Origin: Prionace glauca
Lineage: Eukaryota > Chordata > Chondrichthyes > Carcharhiniformes > Carcharhinidae
Direction: 5' to 3'
NCBI GenBank assembly: GCA_037974335.1
Contig: CM075760.1
Coordinates: 51,327,619 to 51,391,618, forward strand
Length of the DNA: 64,000 nucleotides
Part shown: one piece after another, positions 32,274 to 40,974 of the stretch
Position numbering within the stretch: the stretch's first letter is position 1
Layout: each line of letters opens with the position of its first letter
The notes under the pieces: model-generated
What the model was told of the DNA's origin: nothing
Seen by the model: the letters and a program-made list of their open reading frames with translations, nothing else
The model's database searches: none
Position numbers and translations under genes: made by a program

Positions 32274-32988
32274 CTATCCGTTTTCCAGCAGATCTCTAAA
32301 GACAGATAAATCAACACCGGGAACAAAATAGTGAGGCTGAAATCATTTTGTTTGCAAGAACACACAACTGAATGGTTGTCAATAAAAGCTTACATATTAA
32401 ATGTTCTTCAGTTGAAACACATGAACTGTTTGGTGTTTCCATGCACTCAGGGAAGACAGAGATGGGCTGAAGGTTATCACTGGGAAAACTGAAGGGGAAT
32501 TGCTAAAAGAGATCATTTCTCCAAACGGGTTATTAGAAAATAGATTACTTAAAATAAATAAGCACGCAAATGTCTATGATATTTCATAGGCATAGAACCA
32601 TAGAATTCCTACAGTTCAGAAGAAAGGCTATCTGGCCCACTGAGTCTGCATCCCACCCAGGTCCTCCCCTCTGCCCTATCCCCATTAGTCCCACCCATTT
32701 ACCGTGGCTAATCCACATACTCTAAGGGAAAATAACGGGCAATTTTTGCATGGTCAATCCAACTAATATGATCTGTTATAATATAAATGAGGGACGGGTT
32801 TTGTGCAGTAACACAGAGACAGAACCGAATGCACCAGATATCGATACAGCACCTGTACTAATATGAATGCAGACTGGGTCCAGTTCAGTCATTACTGAGA
32901 GAGTGTATACAGTATATTACTAACCAGCGTGGTGTTTTCTTATCTAATAGAGACATGACATACTCAGTTTTGACAAAAACAAGGTCTT
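32274..32988 (+). repeat. Segmental duplication, copy 2 (paired with 24970-25680)
   Basis: The alignment is colinear with copy 1 over ~710 bases. It includes the embedded cagaaccatagaattcctacag SINE-like piece (32590-32760) and a stretch of degenerate repeat. Homology breaks just after acaaggtctt, about 110 bases before the tRNA-Glu-like gene. Confidence 0.9.
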
Positions 32989-33044
32989 TGTGAAGGATAA
33001 AATGTGAAGGATAAATTTGCAATTGGTGAATAAAAAGTCCGAAA

Positions 33045-33340
33045 TGCAATAAAAAGCAGGTGATTCATGGATAAATCAACATTTTAAAATACTTGTGTCA
33101 GCTTTCCTGGTGGTCTAGTGGTTAGGATTCGGCGCTCTCAGTACTGTAGCCTGGGTTCGACTCCCGGTCAGGGAATGTAGATTTTATTACAATAATTCTA
33201 CGTTACTTCTCGGTCTGCACCTGTCAGAATCAATATTAGGGAGATTTCTTTGTTTGTGTCTGAATTGGAAAAGTCACATGTAAAGAAATTAAGAGAGCGA
33301 TAGGCGAGAAAGTGCTGATGGTACGAAATGCTGATGCGTT
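33045..33340 (+). repeat. Left arm of inverted duplication carrying tRNA-Glu
   Basis: The flanks of the tRNA-like gene at 33104 match the reverse complement of the flanks at 36985-37290. On the 5' side the shared text is tcatggataaat..ttttaaaat. On the 3' side it is tgtagatttt..ttact tc-cggtctgcacc, gggagattt and tctgaattggaaa-gtcacat. The arms are ~300 bases with a ~3.6-kb spacer holding tRNA-Phe and the tRNA-Val copies. Confidence 0.85.
33104..33175 (+). pseudogene. tRNA-Glu(CTC)-like gene, damaged anticodon arm
   Basis: 72 bases with a good acceptor stem (TTCCTGG / TCAGGGA, one G-T pair), D arm and T arm (GGGTTCGACTCCC), and the anticodon CTC in the loop CTCTCAG. The 3' side of the anticodon stem reads TACTG instead of CGCCG, leaving mismatches against CGGCG. 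A TTTT run at 33182 could end pol III transcription. I infer a pseudogene or a poor gene. Confidence 0.7.
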
Positions 33341-33764
33341 AAAATCTAGCTGTTAATGGGGGAAAATGTATTGTTCCTACTGACACAAATATCTGCAGAT
33401 CTCGGTCCAAATCTCTGCTTCCATGACAAGAAAACTTTTAATTGAATGAAATAGTAAAATATCCCACCTCCAGTGAAGTGGAGGCAGTTTTCATTCAGAA
33501 AGCAGTAACTGTGGGTTTAACAATGTGGGAAGGAGAAAGACTCAGTTTGAGCGGTGACATTGCGGGAGGAATGGAGAGCTGGAGTTCATCCAGAAAAGCA
33601 GCAAATTTAAAATCAATGGTGTCCAATGTTGGATGGTCCATTATCGGTGATAATTTAATGTTATTCAGCAGAATTACCACAGGATGGTGTATCACAGATT
33701 GATGCTAATACTTTGAATGGAGTGAATTGCAGTGACATTGAATGCAGTGGAAAGGACAGCGCGG
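33341..33764. other. Unrecognised DNA
   Basis: An 86-codon open frame at 33442-33702 begins with ATG or a near start but shows no domain. The reverse frame is also open. I do not call a gene. Confidence 0.3.
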
Positions 33765-34045
33765 TAGCACAGTGATTAGCACTGATGTCTCACAGCGCCA
33801 GGGACTCAGGTCCTCGGGTCACCGTCTGTGCGGAGTTTGCACGTTCTCCCCGTGCCTCCGTGGGTTTCCTCCGGGTGTTCCGGTGTCTGATTCAAAGAAG
33901 TGTGTTTTAGTTTGATTGGCCATGCTAAATTGATCCTACTGTCAGAGGGATCAGAAGGGTAAATATGTGGGTTCACGGGGAATAGGGCGTGGGTGGGATT
34001 GTTGTGGCTGCGGACTCGATGGGCTGAATGGCCTTCTTCTGGAGG
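33765..34045 (+). mobile_element. Type 1 tRNA-derived SINE variant
   Basis: Head gcgcggtagcacagtgattagc, body gagtttgcacgttctccccg and ggtttcctccgggtgttccgg. It ends with tgggctgaatggccttcttctg instead of the cattgcagtgttaatg tail. It therefore joins the SINE body to the LINE-like 3' end also seen at 2763-2965 and 41845-42065, a distinct 3' type. Confidence 0.75.
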
Positions 34046-34440
34046 AATCAAAAGAGGTAATGCAAATATACATTGTTTTGGATGAAACAGCAGGTCAACT
34101 AAATGTATTTTCACTGCCATGTAAAAGCGGACCTGACATCTGCATTGAAATGTGATGAGGTTGGAAAAACTCAGGATGTTACATAGCATGTGTGCATCAG
34201 GAAACAAAGATAAACCTTCACCTCCATCACCTTTCATTAACATTGGGAATGTTTAGAAATAGAGGAAGTTTTTAAAAAAGTGGAATCCAACAAGGTGGAA
34301 ATAGAACAACATCTGGCAAGGGTGGAAATTGCGATGGGTATTTGGTCTGTTGCAGTTTGTGTAAACTGATGTTTGAAGACTGTGCGAGACAAAATGTACT
34401 GCTAATTAGCAGATAGCACAGAAAACCAGCAAGGAGATCC
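34046..34440. other. Unrecognised DNA upstream of tRNA-Phe end
   Basis: No gene. AAAA at 34422-34425 reads TTTT on the minus strand and is a suitable pol III terminator 16-19 bases beyond tRNA-Phe. Confidence 0.4.
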
Positions 34441-34513
34441 TGCCGAAACCCGGGATTGAACCAGGGACCTTTAGATCTTCAGTCTAACGCTCTCCCAACT
34501 GAGCTATTTCGGC
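34441..34513 (-). tRNA. tRNA-Phe (GAA)
   Basis: Reading the minus strand gives a 73-base cloverleaf that starts GCCGAAATAGCTC and ends GTTTCGGCA. The acceptor stem pairs perfectly, the anticodon loop is ACTGAAGAT with GAA, and the T arm is CCTGGTTCAATCCCGGG. The A box and B box are intact and a T4 terminator follows. It reads phenylalanine codons and appears functional. Confidence 0.95.
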
Positions 34514-34537
34514 TGCCTGGCTAAGGGGAAGTTTCCG

Positions 34538-35736
34538 TCTCCCAAATATCTAAGAGAGCACTCATTTCTGCCCATTCGTTAATGCATCATTTTCATCTTT
34601 CTTCAAATAAACTCAACCAAATGTCCTCAGTGATAAAAGCAAATTACTGCGGATGGGAAAAGAGGGAATGCTCCAAAATCTCACAATGTCTGACAGCCCC
34701 TGAAAGGAGTGAAAAGGGCGGACGTTTCGAGTCCAGATGATACTTTATCAAAGTTCATTGTAATCACTATTCGTTTCAATATTTCGTATCAATACATTAT
34801 TTAACACATGTGACTTCATTATGAATTGAATATTTCTGACCTTGAACATCACTGAATTGAAAATATAACTGACCAACAGAACCAATCGAATCACCGGGTA
34901 ATACAGGTCACAATTTTGAGATCGACTATCGTCAGCTTTTAAACAAAGTCAAATACATTTAAAAGGATGAGAATCAGGAATTATCTGTTCGTGACTCTTG
35001 ACCCTTTTTTTTATTATGGGTTTGAAACATTCAGGCGCATAAATTCCGGCCCGTTACAGGAAATTCCAGTAGATCCGCACTGAGTCCCAATTCCCTCATC
35101 TGTCTGAATGGTTTTCCCTCTTTCTTAGAGATGAAAAACGATTTAAAAATATTCTTCTGTGAAATGTTCGCCATTTCCTCTAGTTCACTTACAGTATCAC
35201 TTGTATCTGTCTTTTTGAGCACACACTACTATCAGATATTTCAGATGGTGATTAACCATATTAGTCTGCAGCTAGAAACCCATTAAATTCTGTTGTGGAC
35301 TGAACAAGATGCGGATTAATGCTCGGTGTCAAAAGCGAACTTTCCCGTCAGTGCACCTTATTTCACAGAAAGTATTTAACTTTGATGTCAGAGCAATGAT
35401 AACATGTCTTTCACATCGAGGTTTGGATAATGTTGAGCAACAACCTGAAATCAAACAATTTTACCTTACCCCACATGAGAAACCTTAATTAATGTTTCTG
35501 CCCGGTTTCGAACCGGGGACCTTTCGCGTGTGAGGCGAATGTGATAACCACTACACTACAGAAACAACTGGAAAACTAATGCAGCAAATCAGCCTGTCTG
35601 CAATGTTCAACTGCGCTGTGATGCTGCAGGTTCCGATGGTCAGACTGAGAGCCCATGTCACTGAATTCAGGAAGATAACCCTTACTTTCAATCTGATTGT
35701 ACATCTTATCCCCAACATCAACATTTAAAAGCGTTC
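34538..35736. repeat. tRNA-locus duplicon, tandem copy 1
   Basis: This ~1.18-kb unit repeats directly at 35737-36918, and a partial third start follows at 36919-37000. Each unit begins around ccaaatatctaag and carries the acgtttcgagtccagatg repeat, catttattt-type AT sequence, tcagatggtgattaaccat and a tRNA-Val copy. tRNA positions differ by exactly 1182 bases between copies. Confidence 0.9.
35493..35565 (-). tRNA. tRNA-Val (CAC)
   Basis: Minus strand, 73 bases, GTTTCTGTAGTG at the 5' end and CAGAAACA at the 3' end. The anticodon loop CCTCACACG carries CAC. The T arm CCCGGTTCGAAACCGGG is perfect and the acceptor stem pairs fully. It probably functions. No T4 run lies within 30 bases downstream, so termination may use a weaker signal. 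Confidence 0.93.
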
Positions 35737-36918
35737 GTCTGGCAAATATCTAAGGGATCAATGATTTCTACTCATTTATTATTCCATGATTCTCATCTTC
35801 CTTCGAATAATCTCAATCAATTATTCAGTGATAAAAACGAATGACTGCGGATGGGAAAAGAGAAAATGCTGCAAAATCTCCCAATGTCTGAGAGCTCCTG
35901 TAAGGAGTGAAAAGGGCGGACGTTTCGAGTCCAGATGACACTTTATCAAAGCTCATTGTACAAATGTACTCAGTATTTGTGTCACTATTAGGTACCAATG
36001 TATTATTTAACACATATGGCTTTATTACGAATTGAATATCTCTGAACTTGAACATTACTGAATTGAAAACATAACTGACCAACAGAATCACCGGGTAATA
36101 CAGATCACAATTTTGAGATTGACTATCGTCAGCTTTTAAACAAAGTCAAATACATTTAGATGGAGGAAAATCAAAAATTATCTGTTCGTGACACTTGTGC
36201 CTTTTTTATTATGGACGCATACATTTCCGCCCTTTACAGGAAAGCCCAGTAGATCCGCGCTGAGTCTCGATTCCCTCATCTGTCTGGGTGACATTTCCTA
36301 TTTGTTGGAGATGAAAAACGATTTTTAAAAATGATTCATCTGTGAAATGTGCACCATTTCCTCTAGTTCACTTACAGTATCACTTGTATCTGTCTGTTTG
36401 AGCACACACTCGTATCAGATATTTCAGATGGTGATTAACCATATTAGTCTGCACCTATAAACCCATTAAATCTGCTGGAGACTGAACGAGATGCGGATAA
36501 ATGCTCGGTGTCAAAATCGAACTTTCCCATCAGTGCACCTTATTTCTCAGAAAGTATTTGACGGTGAAATCAGAGCAATGATAAGATGTCTTTAACATCG
36601 AGGTTTGAATAATGTTGAGCAGTAAACTTAAATTTAACAATTTTCCCTTATCCAACACGAGAAAGTTTAATGAGTGTTTCTGCCCGGATTCGAACCGGTG
36701 ATCTTTCGCGTGTAAGGCGAATGTGATAACCACTACACTACAGAAAGAGCTGAAGAGCAGTGGAGGAAATCTGCCTGCCTGCAATGTTCAACTGCGCTGT
36801 GATGCTGCAGGTTCCGATGGTGAGACTGAGAGCCCATGTCACTGAATTCAGGAAGATAACCGTTATTTTCAATCTGATTGTACAACTTATCCCCAACATC
36901 AACATTTAAAAGCGTTCG
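35737..36918. repeat. tRNA-locus duplicon, tandem copy 2
   Basis: This is a direct tandem copy of 34538-35736 with scattered substitutions and small indels, retaining the same inner landmarks. Its tRNA-Val copy has decayed, whereas that of copy 1 has not. Confidence 0.9.
36675..36747 (-). pseudogene. tRNA-Val(TAC)-like copy, decaying
   Basis: The same 73-base layout as tRNA-Val at 35493, but the first base pair of the acceptor stem is C-C and the T stem has an A-G mismatch (ACCGG / CCGGG). The anticodon loop now reads CTTACAC, a change from CAC to TAC. It could still be transcribed (both boxes are near intact). I favour a pseudogene caught in an early state. Confidence 0.75.
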
Positions 36919-36984
36919 TCTGGCAAATATCTAAGGGATCAATGATTTCTACCCATTCATTAATGCATCATTTTCATCGTTCTT

Positions 36985-37290
36985 CCAATAATCATCCGCA
37001 TTTTGTATCACCAGCGCTTTGTAACCTGTCGCTACCTTTTTCCGTTGTTCTTTAAATGTGACATTTCCAATTCAGATACTAAAGAGGAAATCTCCCTGAT
37101 ACTGATTCCGACAGAACTGGTGCAGACCGGGAAGTAACACAGGATTGTTACACAGCAATAAATCTACATTCCCTGACCGGGAATTGAACCCGGGCCGCGG
37201 CGGTGAAAACGCCGAATCCTAACCACTAGACCACCAGGGAAGCTGGTGGGTGTTTTATAAAATATAAATTTATCCATGAGCCACCAGTCT
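36985..37290 (-). repeat. Right arm of inverted duplication carrying tRNA-Glu
   Basis: Reverse complement counterpart of 33045-33340, with matching flanks on both sides of the tRNA. The homology begins next to the partial third copy of the tandem duplicon. Confidence 0.85.
37169..37240 (-). tRNA. tRNA-Glu (TTC)
   Basis: A 72-base minus-strand gene, TCCCTGGTGGTCTAGTGG at the start and GGTCAGGGAA at the end. The anticodon stem CGGCG/CGCCG is perfect, with loop TTTTCAC and anticodon TTC. The T arm is CCGGGTTCAATTCCCGG. All arms fold. It reads GAA/GAG glutamate codons and is judged functional. No clear T4 run lies close downstream. Confidence 0.95.
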
Positions 37291-37315
37291 TTTGTTTTAT
37301 TTCTACACGGGCACA

Positions 37316-37530
37316 ATCTCAGGACAAGGCGCTGATGATTTAGGAGTGAGATGAGGAGAAATTGTTTGACTCAAAGGCCCGTGAATCTTGGGAATTCTCT
37401 ATTCCAAAGGGTTCTGATGTTCCATCACTGAACACATTTCAGTTTGGGTTAGACAGATTTATGATCTATCCAGGAATGAATGGAAACAGGAATATGGAAT
37501 AGGAACAAATGCTCAGCCACAAGTTCATGT
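37316..37530 (+). mobile_element. Old CR1 3' fragment
   Basis: Phrases ttaggagtgagatgaggagaa, ttgtttgactcaaaggcccgtgaatc and ttgggaattctctattcc match the CR1 segment encoding RRNFFTQRVVNLWNSLP. It lacks the tail and is very decayed. Confidence 0.55.
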
Positions 37531-37741
37531 TTCGATTGTGTTTTTTAAGTTTAAAGGTATAATGGAAGCATGTATATAATGTTATATGTAACCTGTTTGA
37601 AGTCAGTTCTCGTTAAATAATGTTGGTAACACCAGATAACAGAACAGCCGGGAACAATTGACAGCTTTTTTTTATTGGCACTCACGGACCCATTGCCAAC
37701 AGGCAACTGTTTACCCGTGAATGCTGATGGTGAGAAAATTC
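37531..37741. other. Unrecognised DNA
   Basis: No supported feature. Confidence 0.3.
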
Positions 37742-37815
37742 CGTCGCTGGGTTGTCTTAAACCACCAACCTTTCAGTTAACAGCTGAACGTGCTGACCAA
37801 TTGCGCCATAGAGAC
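37742..37815 (-). pseudogene. tRNA-Asn(GTT)-like pseudogene
   Basis: Minus strand, 74 bases, GTCTCTATGGCGCAATTGG at the start. The anticodon arm TTCAGCTGTTAACTGAA is well paired with anticodon GTT. The acceptor stem has two mismatches (positions 4 and 7), and the T arm GGTGGTTTAAGACAACC has a mismatch and a lost B-box consensus. The gene is likely inactive. Confidence 0.75.
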
Positions 37816-37819
37816 AGAG

Positions 37820-38247
37820 GTAGCAACTCGTAAATATATTCTAAACTCGTGTGTTACTGGCCGCCATTCTATTTCTGAAAACCTGTTCCAGAACTGCAGC
37901 ATGACCGCACTGTTTACAATTCTATACAAGTCTCTTTAGTTCCGTGGATCCTGCAGCACTGCTGTAGTGTGTTGGTTATTCGCTATCTCCTATGAACGGG
38001 CAGGGAAAATAAACCCACGTCTCTTACCACAGGGAGGAATGGGAAGGGAACTGACCACCAGTAGCCCAAAGATCCAACACTTTCCACTCAATCATCAATA
38101 ACACCATTCACAACTGCACCACCTTCCGAATATTGCGATCCATTTCCCTCAGGATTTAGTTCCAAGGCTTCATATTTCCCTTGTTTTACCCCAATTTTGC
38201 AGGACATTCGCTCCAATACACAGAGTGAACGGAGAAAGAAGAAGCTT
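37820..38247. other. Unrecognised DNA between tRNA-like genes
   Basis: No supported gene. The sequence gatcctgcagcactgctgtag and the rest match nothing else in the window. Confidence 0.3.
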
Positions 38248-38318
38248 TGCATTGGCCGGGAATCGAACCCGGGTCTCCCGCGTGGCAGGCGAGAATTCTA
38301 CCACTGAACCACCAATGC
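38248..38318 (-). tRNA. tRNA-Gly (GCC)
   Basis: A 71-base minus-strand gene, GCATTGGTGGTTCAGTGG to CCGGCCAATGCA. The acceptor stem is perfect, the anticodon loop CTGCCAC carries GCC and the T arm is CCCGGGTTCGATTCCCGG. It is indistinguishable in form from the common vertebrate tRNA-Gly(GCC). It is functional by sequence. Confidence 0.96.
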
Positions 38319-38505
38319 TGCTCTTGCTGGCGATGCCCCCACATGCTCTCTCTTCCTTCACACTCAGCAGCATTGTAATTTCCTTACTTTGTCCTTTCGT
38401 TCCCCATTTATTAAGATTCGGATATTAAATAAATGCTAACCTCAAATACATTTTGGACAAAATTCAATATGTCTTAGAAAATTTACACAATTTTGTCATT
38501 TTTTT
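38319..38505. other. AT-rich spacer
   Basis: No recognised feature. Confidence 0.3.
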
Positions 38506-38875
38506 CCATAAAATTCAGCATTTCTGATTTTGGAGAAAGCATTTCAAGCTGAGGTCAGAGCAAAGATAATATGACTGTAACATCGAGATTCTGATAATAT
38601 TCAGCACCAAACTGAAATCATACAGACTTCCCTCACCCTAGCATGTTTCAGATGGTGATTAACTATGTTAGTCTGCACCTAAACCTATTAAATTGTCTTG
38701 TAGACTGGATGACTTGCTGATATGTGCAGGTGTCAAAATAGGGAAGTTTCTTTCCTGGCAATGCATCAAACAATTTATCATTTCTGATTTGACACAAAGT
38801 ATTTGAGGCCGAGGCCAGAGCGAAGATACTATGGGTGTAACATCGAGATTCAGATAATGTTCAGGAACAAAATGC
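38506..38875 (+). repeat. Two rearranged fragments of the tRNA-locus duplicon
   Basis: 38510-38650 and 38760-38875 both match the stretch cagaaagtatttaac .. cagagcaatgata .. acatcgag of the duplicon (35365-35450). 38648-38760 matches cagatggtgattaaccat .. gactgaac (35238-35320). The order shows that part of the unit is repeated here without a tRNA. Confidence 0.8.
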
Positions 38876-39172
38876 CCCGGCCGATGAAGGCATGCTTTAA
38901 GGTGCAAGGGGCAAGGTTTAAAGGAGATGGACATGGCAGATTGTTTGCACAGAGGGTAGTGGGTTCCTGGAACTCGTTGCCGGGGAGAGATAGTAGAAGC
39001 GGATGCAGTTGTGACTTTTAAGTCACTTAACAAATACATAAATAGGATGGGAATAGAGGGATATGGTCCCGGAAGGATGGGGTTTTTTAGTTAAGTCGGA
39101 CAGCATGGTCAGTGAAGGTTTGAAGGGCCGAATGGTATGATCCTGGGCTGTAATTTTCCCTGTTCTTTGTAC
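38876..39172 (+). mobile_element. CR1-related 3' end, ...CCCTGTTCTTTGT type
   Basis: The sense phrase ttgtttgcacagagggtagtggg (FAQRVVGSWNSLPG) is followed by tttaagtcacttaac, gaagggccgaatgg and a terminus ccctgttctttgt. The terminus resembles that of the composite CR1 at 9312 and 49946 but no SINE-like part lies in the UTR. It is 5' truncated. Confidence 0.65.
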
Positions 39173-39592
39173 TGCCATTTTTCTTTACCCAAAACTGAGC
39201 CTCAGACTCTGTAGCTCTATATTTAGCCATTCCATCTCTGACACCTTCTCCACTCACACAATCCTGTGAGATATCTGTACTGATCTTATTGTGGCATCAT
39301 GAGCGTTCCACATACAACATGACTTGTATCTATAAATTCTCATCTTGAACATTTCAATTGAAATTTCAGGGCAAGTGGAGCTTTTTGAGCAGAATGGTTC
39401 AGATTCCCACCATCTTTAATCTGAACAAGTTGTTTCTGATTTCCCTACACAGGTTGTCTATTAAACAATGACTGAACACAGGGGGTGAATGTGAGAAGCT
39501 GCAGTTTCCAGTTGAAGAGGTTCCCAGTGTCTCTGAGCAGCTGAACTGGGGAAGCCTTTGGGCAGAGACTGCGCTGCTGCTATTTCCCTTCC
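39173..39592. other. Unrecognised DNA flanking the CpG island
   Basis: The sequence changes from AT-rich to mixed composition. No gene is recognised. A run with a possible minus-strand frame (39399-39617) has no known motif. Confidence 0.3.
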
Positions 39593-39611
39593 TGGCCACC
39601 AGGGGTCGCTG
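39593..39611 (+). promoter_or_regulatory. CTCF-like site
   Basis: The 19-mer tggccaccaggggtcgctg matches the vertebrate CTCF core TGGCCACCAGGGGGCGCTA at all but the G-to-T in the middle of the G run and the last base. It lies 50 bases before the CpG island. Binding is inferred, not shown. Confidence 0.7.
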
Positions 39612-39639
39612 TAACACTCCCAGGCACTACACCACCCAG

Positions 39640-40330
39640 TGTCACCTCTTGCCCACTCCGGCCCGGCCGCTGCTCATTGGCGGAACATCCGGGACCTGAA
39701 GAGAGGCGGGGCCAGCCGCCATATTTCCGTGACGTCACCGTCAGCCCCTCCCCCCCAGCCGAGGAAAAAGCGACGGTTGAGAAATGTAGAAAGTGAGAGA
39801 AATTCCCACCCGGAAATCCCGCCCGGAGCGGAATTAAAATTAAATAAAATATATATTTTTATAAAGAGGCAGGTGGCGGAACCGCGCATGTGCGGTAGTA
39901 TTTTCCCAGAGCGCACCGCGCGGGTGTGATTGAAAAACAGACGGAATAAAAAACAGAAACGATTTTCCCGAATGGAGAAGGAACCGAAAGTCTGACGGGT
40001 GAGGATGTGAATAATAATCATCAGAATTTAAAATATTAAAAGATTCAAATGTAACTGTCTGGGCGCATGTGCGGGAGGCGATGTCAACCAGAGAGCAGCG
40101 CGGGGGACGCCGTCTCCCCTGGCAACGCAAGATGGCCGCGGGCCGCCTCCGCTGGCAACGCAAGATGGCGGCTGACCGTCTGCGCTGGCAACGCAAGATG
40201 GCGGCTGGCCGTCTCCCTTGGCAACGCAAGATGGACGCTGGCCGTCTCCCTTGGCAACGCAAGATGGCCGCGGGCGGCGGGTGTGATTGTGGCGCAGGCG
40301 CAGTGAGGTCTGCCTGCAGCCCATTGTCCA
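39640..40330. promoter_or_regulatory. CpG-island promoter-like region
   Basis: The only strongly CpG-rich stretch of the window. It holds an inverted CCAAT box (attgg, 39676-39680), a GC box (aggcgggg, 39704-39711), an inverted YY1-like gccgccatatt (39715-39725) and a perfect CRE TGACGTCA (39730-39737). There are ETS-like ccggaaat near 39810, a TATA-like tttttataaa (39856-39865) and NRF1-like GCGCATGTGCG at 39884-39894 and 40063-40073, with gcgcaggcgca at 40292-40302. A plausible donor CGG|GTGAGG lies near 39999 on the plus strand. I read it as a housekeeping-type or bidirectional promoter. The transcript it serves is not identified inside the window. Confidence 0.75.
40121..40285 (+). promoter_or_regulatory. 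Five 33-bp tandem units with YY1 / RFX-like motifs
   Basis: Starts at 40121, 40154, 40187, 40220 and 40253 give an exact 33-base period. Each unit begins ggcaacgcaagatgg. The second and third carry AAGATGGCGGC, the YY1 consensus, the first and fifth AAGATGGCCGC and the fourth AAGATGGACGC. The leading GGCAAC is an RFX half-site. The period being three times eleven keeps a reading frame (RLPWQRKMAAG repeats), but the absence of an ATG in context and the promoter setting argue against coding. Confidence 0.8.
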
Positions 40331-40510
40331 GATTGCCCCCCAGTGGATGTGGTGGGGATGGTGCAGCAGATGGAGCAACAATCCCAGTTTCAATGGGGGG
40401 AGAGAAGCTGCAATTCTGCTCCCTGTTGTTCACTCCTCTCCGCAGTCTCAGCATTGCAGAGTGTTTAAACAAGAGGGTGCATTGTCACAGCAGCACCCAG
40501 ACCTGCAGTT

Positions 40511-40770
40511 TAAGGTTATTTATTAGTGTCACTAATAGGTAGGCTGACATTAACACTGCAGTGAAGTTACTGTGAGAATTGCCCGAGTCTCCACATTCCT
40601 GTTGGGGTAACACTGAGGGGGAATTGAAGCCCGGCCCAATGCCCCCTAACCCAGCACGTCTTTCAGACTGGGGAAGGAAACCCACACAGACACGGGGACA
40701 AGGTGCAAATGACCCACAGGTCCCTGGCACAGTGAGGCTGCAGTGTTACCCACTGTCCCACCGTGCTGAC
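40511..40770 (-). mobile_element. Type 1 SINE, antisense, near full length
   Basis: The left end ttatttattagtgtcactaatagg .. ttaacactgcagtgaagttac is the reversed SINE tail. The right end caggtccctggcacagtgaggctgcagtgttacccactgtcccaccgtgc is the reversed tRNA-like head. It lies directly beside the CpG island. Confidence 0.8.
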
Positions 40771-40974
40771 ACTGGGGATAATGTATTTGGGGGGAACACG
40801 GGGCAGGTGGGGGTATCACCAACTCAATTTGATGGGGGGGGGGTGGAAACATCAGGAAAAATCATCTTTGTCTCAAAACATTCTTCCATTTTTCCTCTTG
40901 TTTCTTATTGAAAACCAGCTCACTCCTCCATCCCTCCCATCAATAGGGCTAACAGAACGCAGAGAAAAGGTTAC
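40771..40974. other. Unrecognised DNA
   Basis: A G-run (40832-40844) and mixed sequence. No gene. Confidence 0.3.

Noticed and set aside
33442-33702. 86-codon frame near tRNA-Glu
   Set aside because: Reverse strand is equally open and no domain is seen. Probably chance.
40069-40542. 157-codon frame with RLPWQRKMAAG repeats
   Set aside because: It lies in a CpG-island promoter, starts from a non-ATG codon, and its repeat is the 33-base YY1-type array, which keeps frame only because 33 is a multiple of three. The end runs into a SINE.
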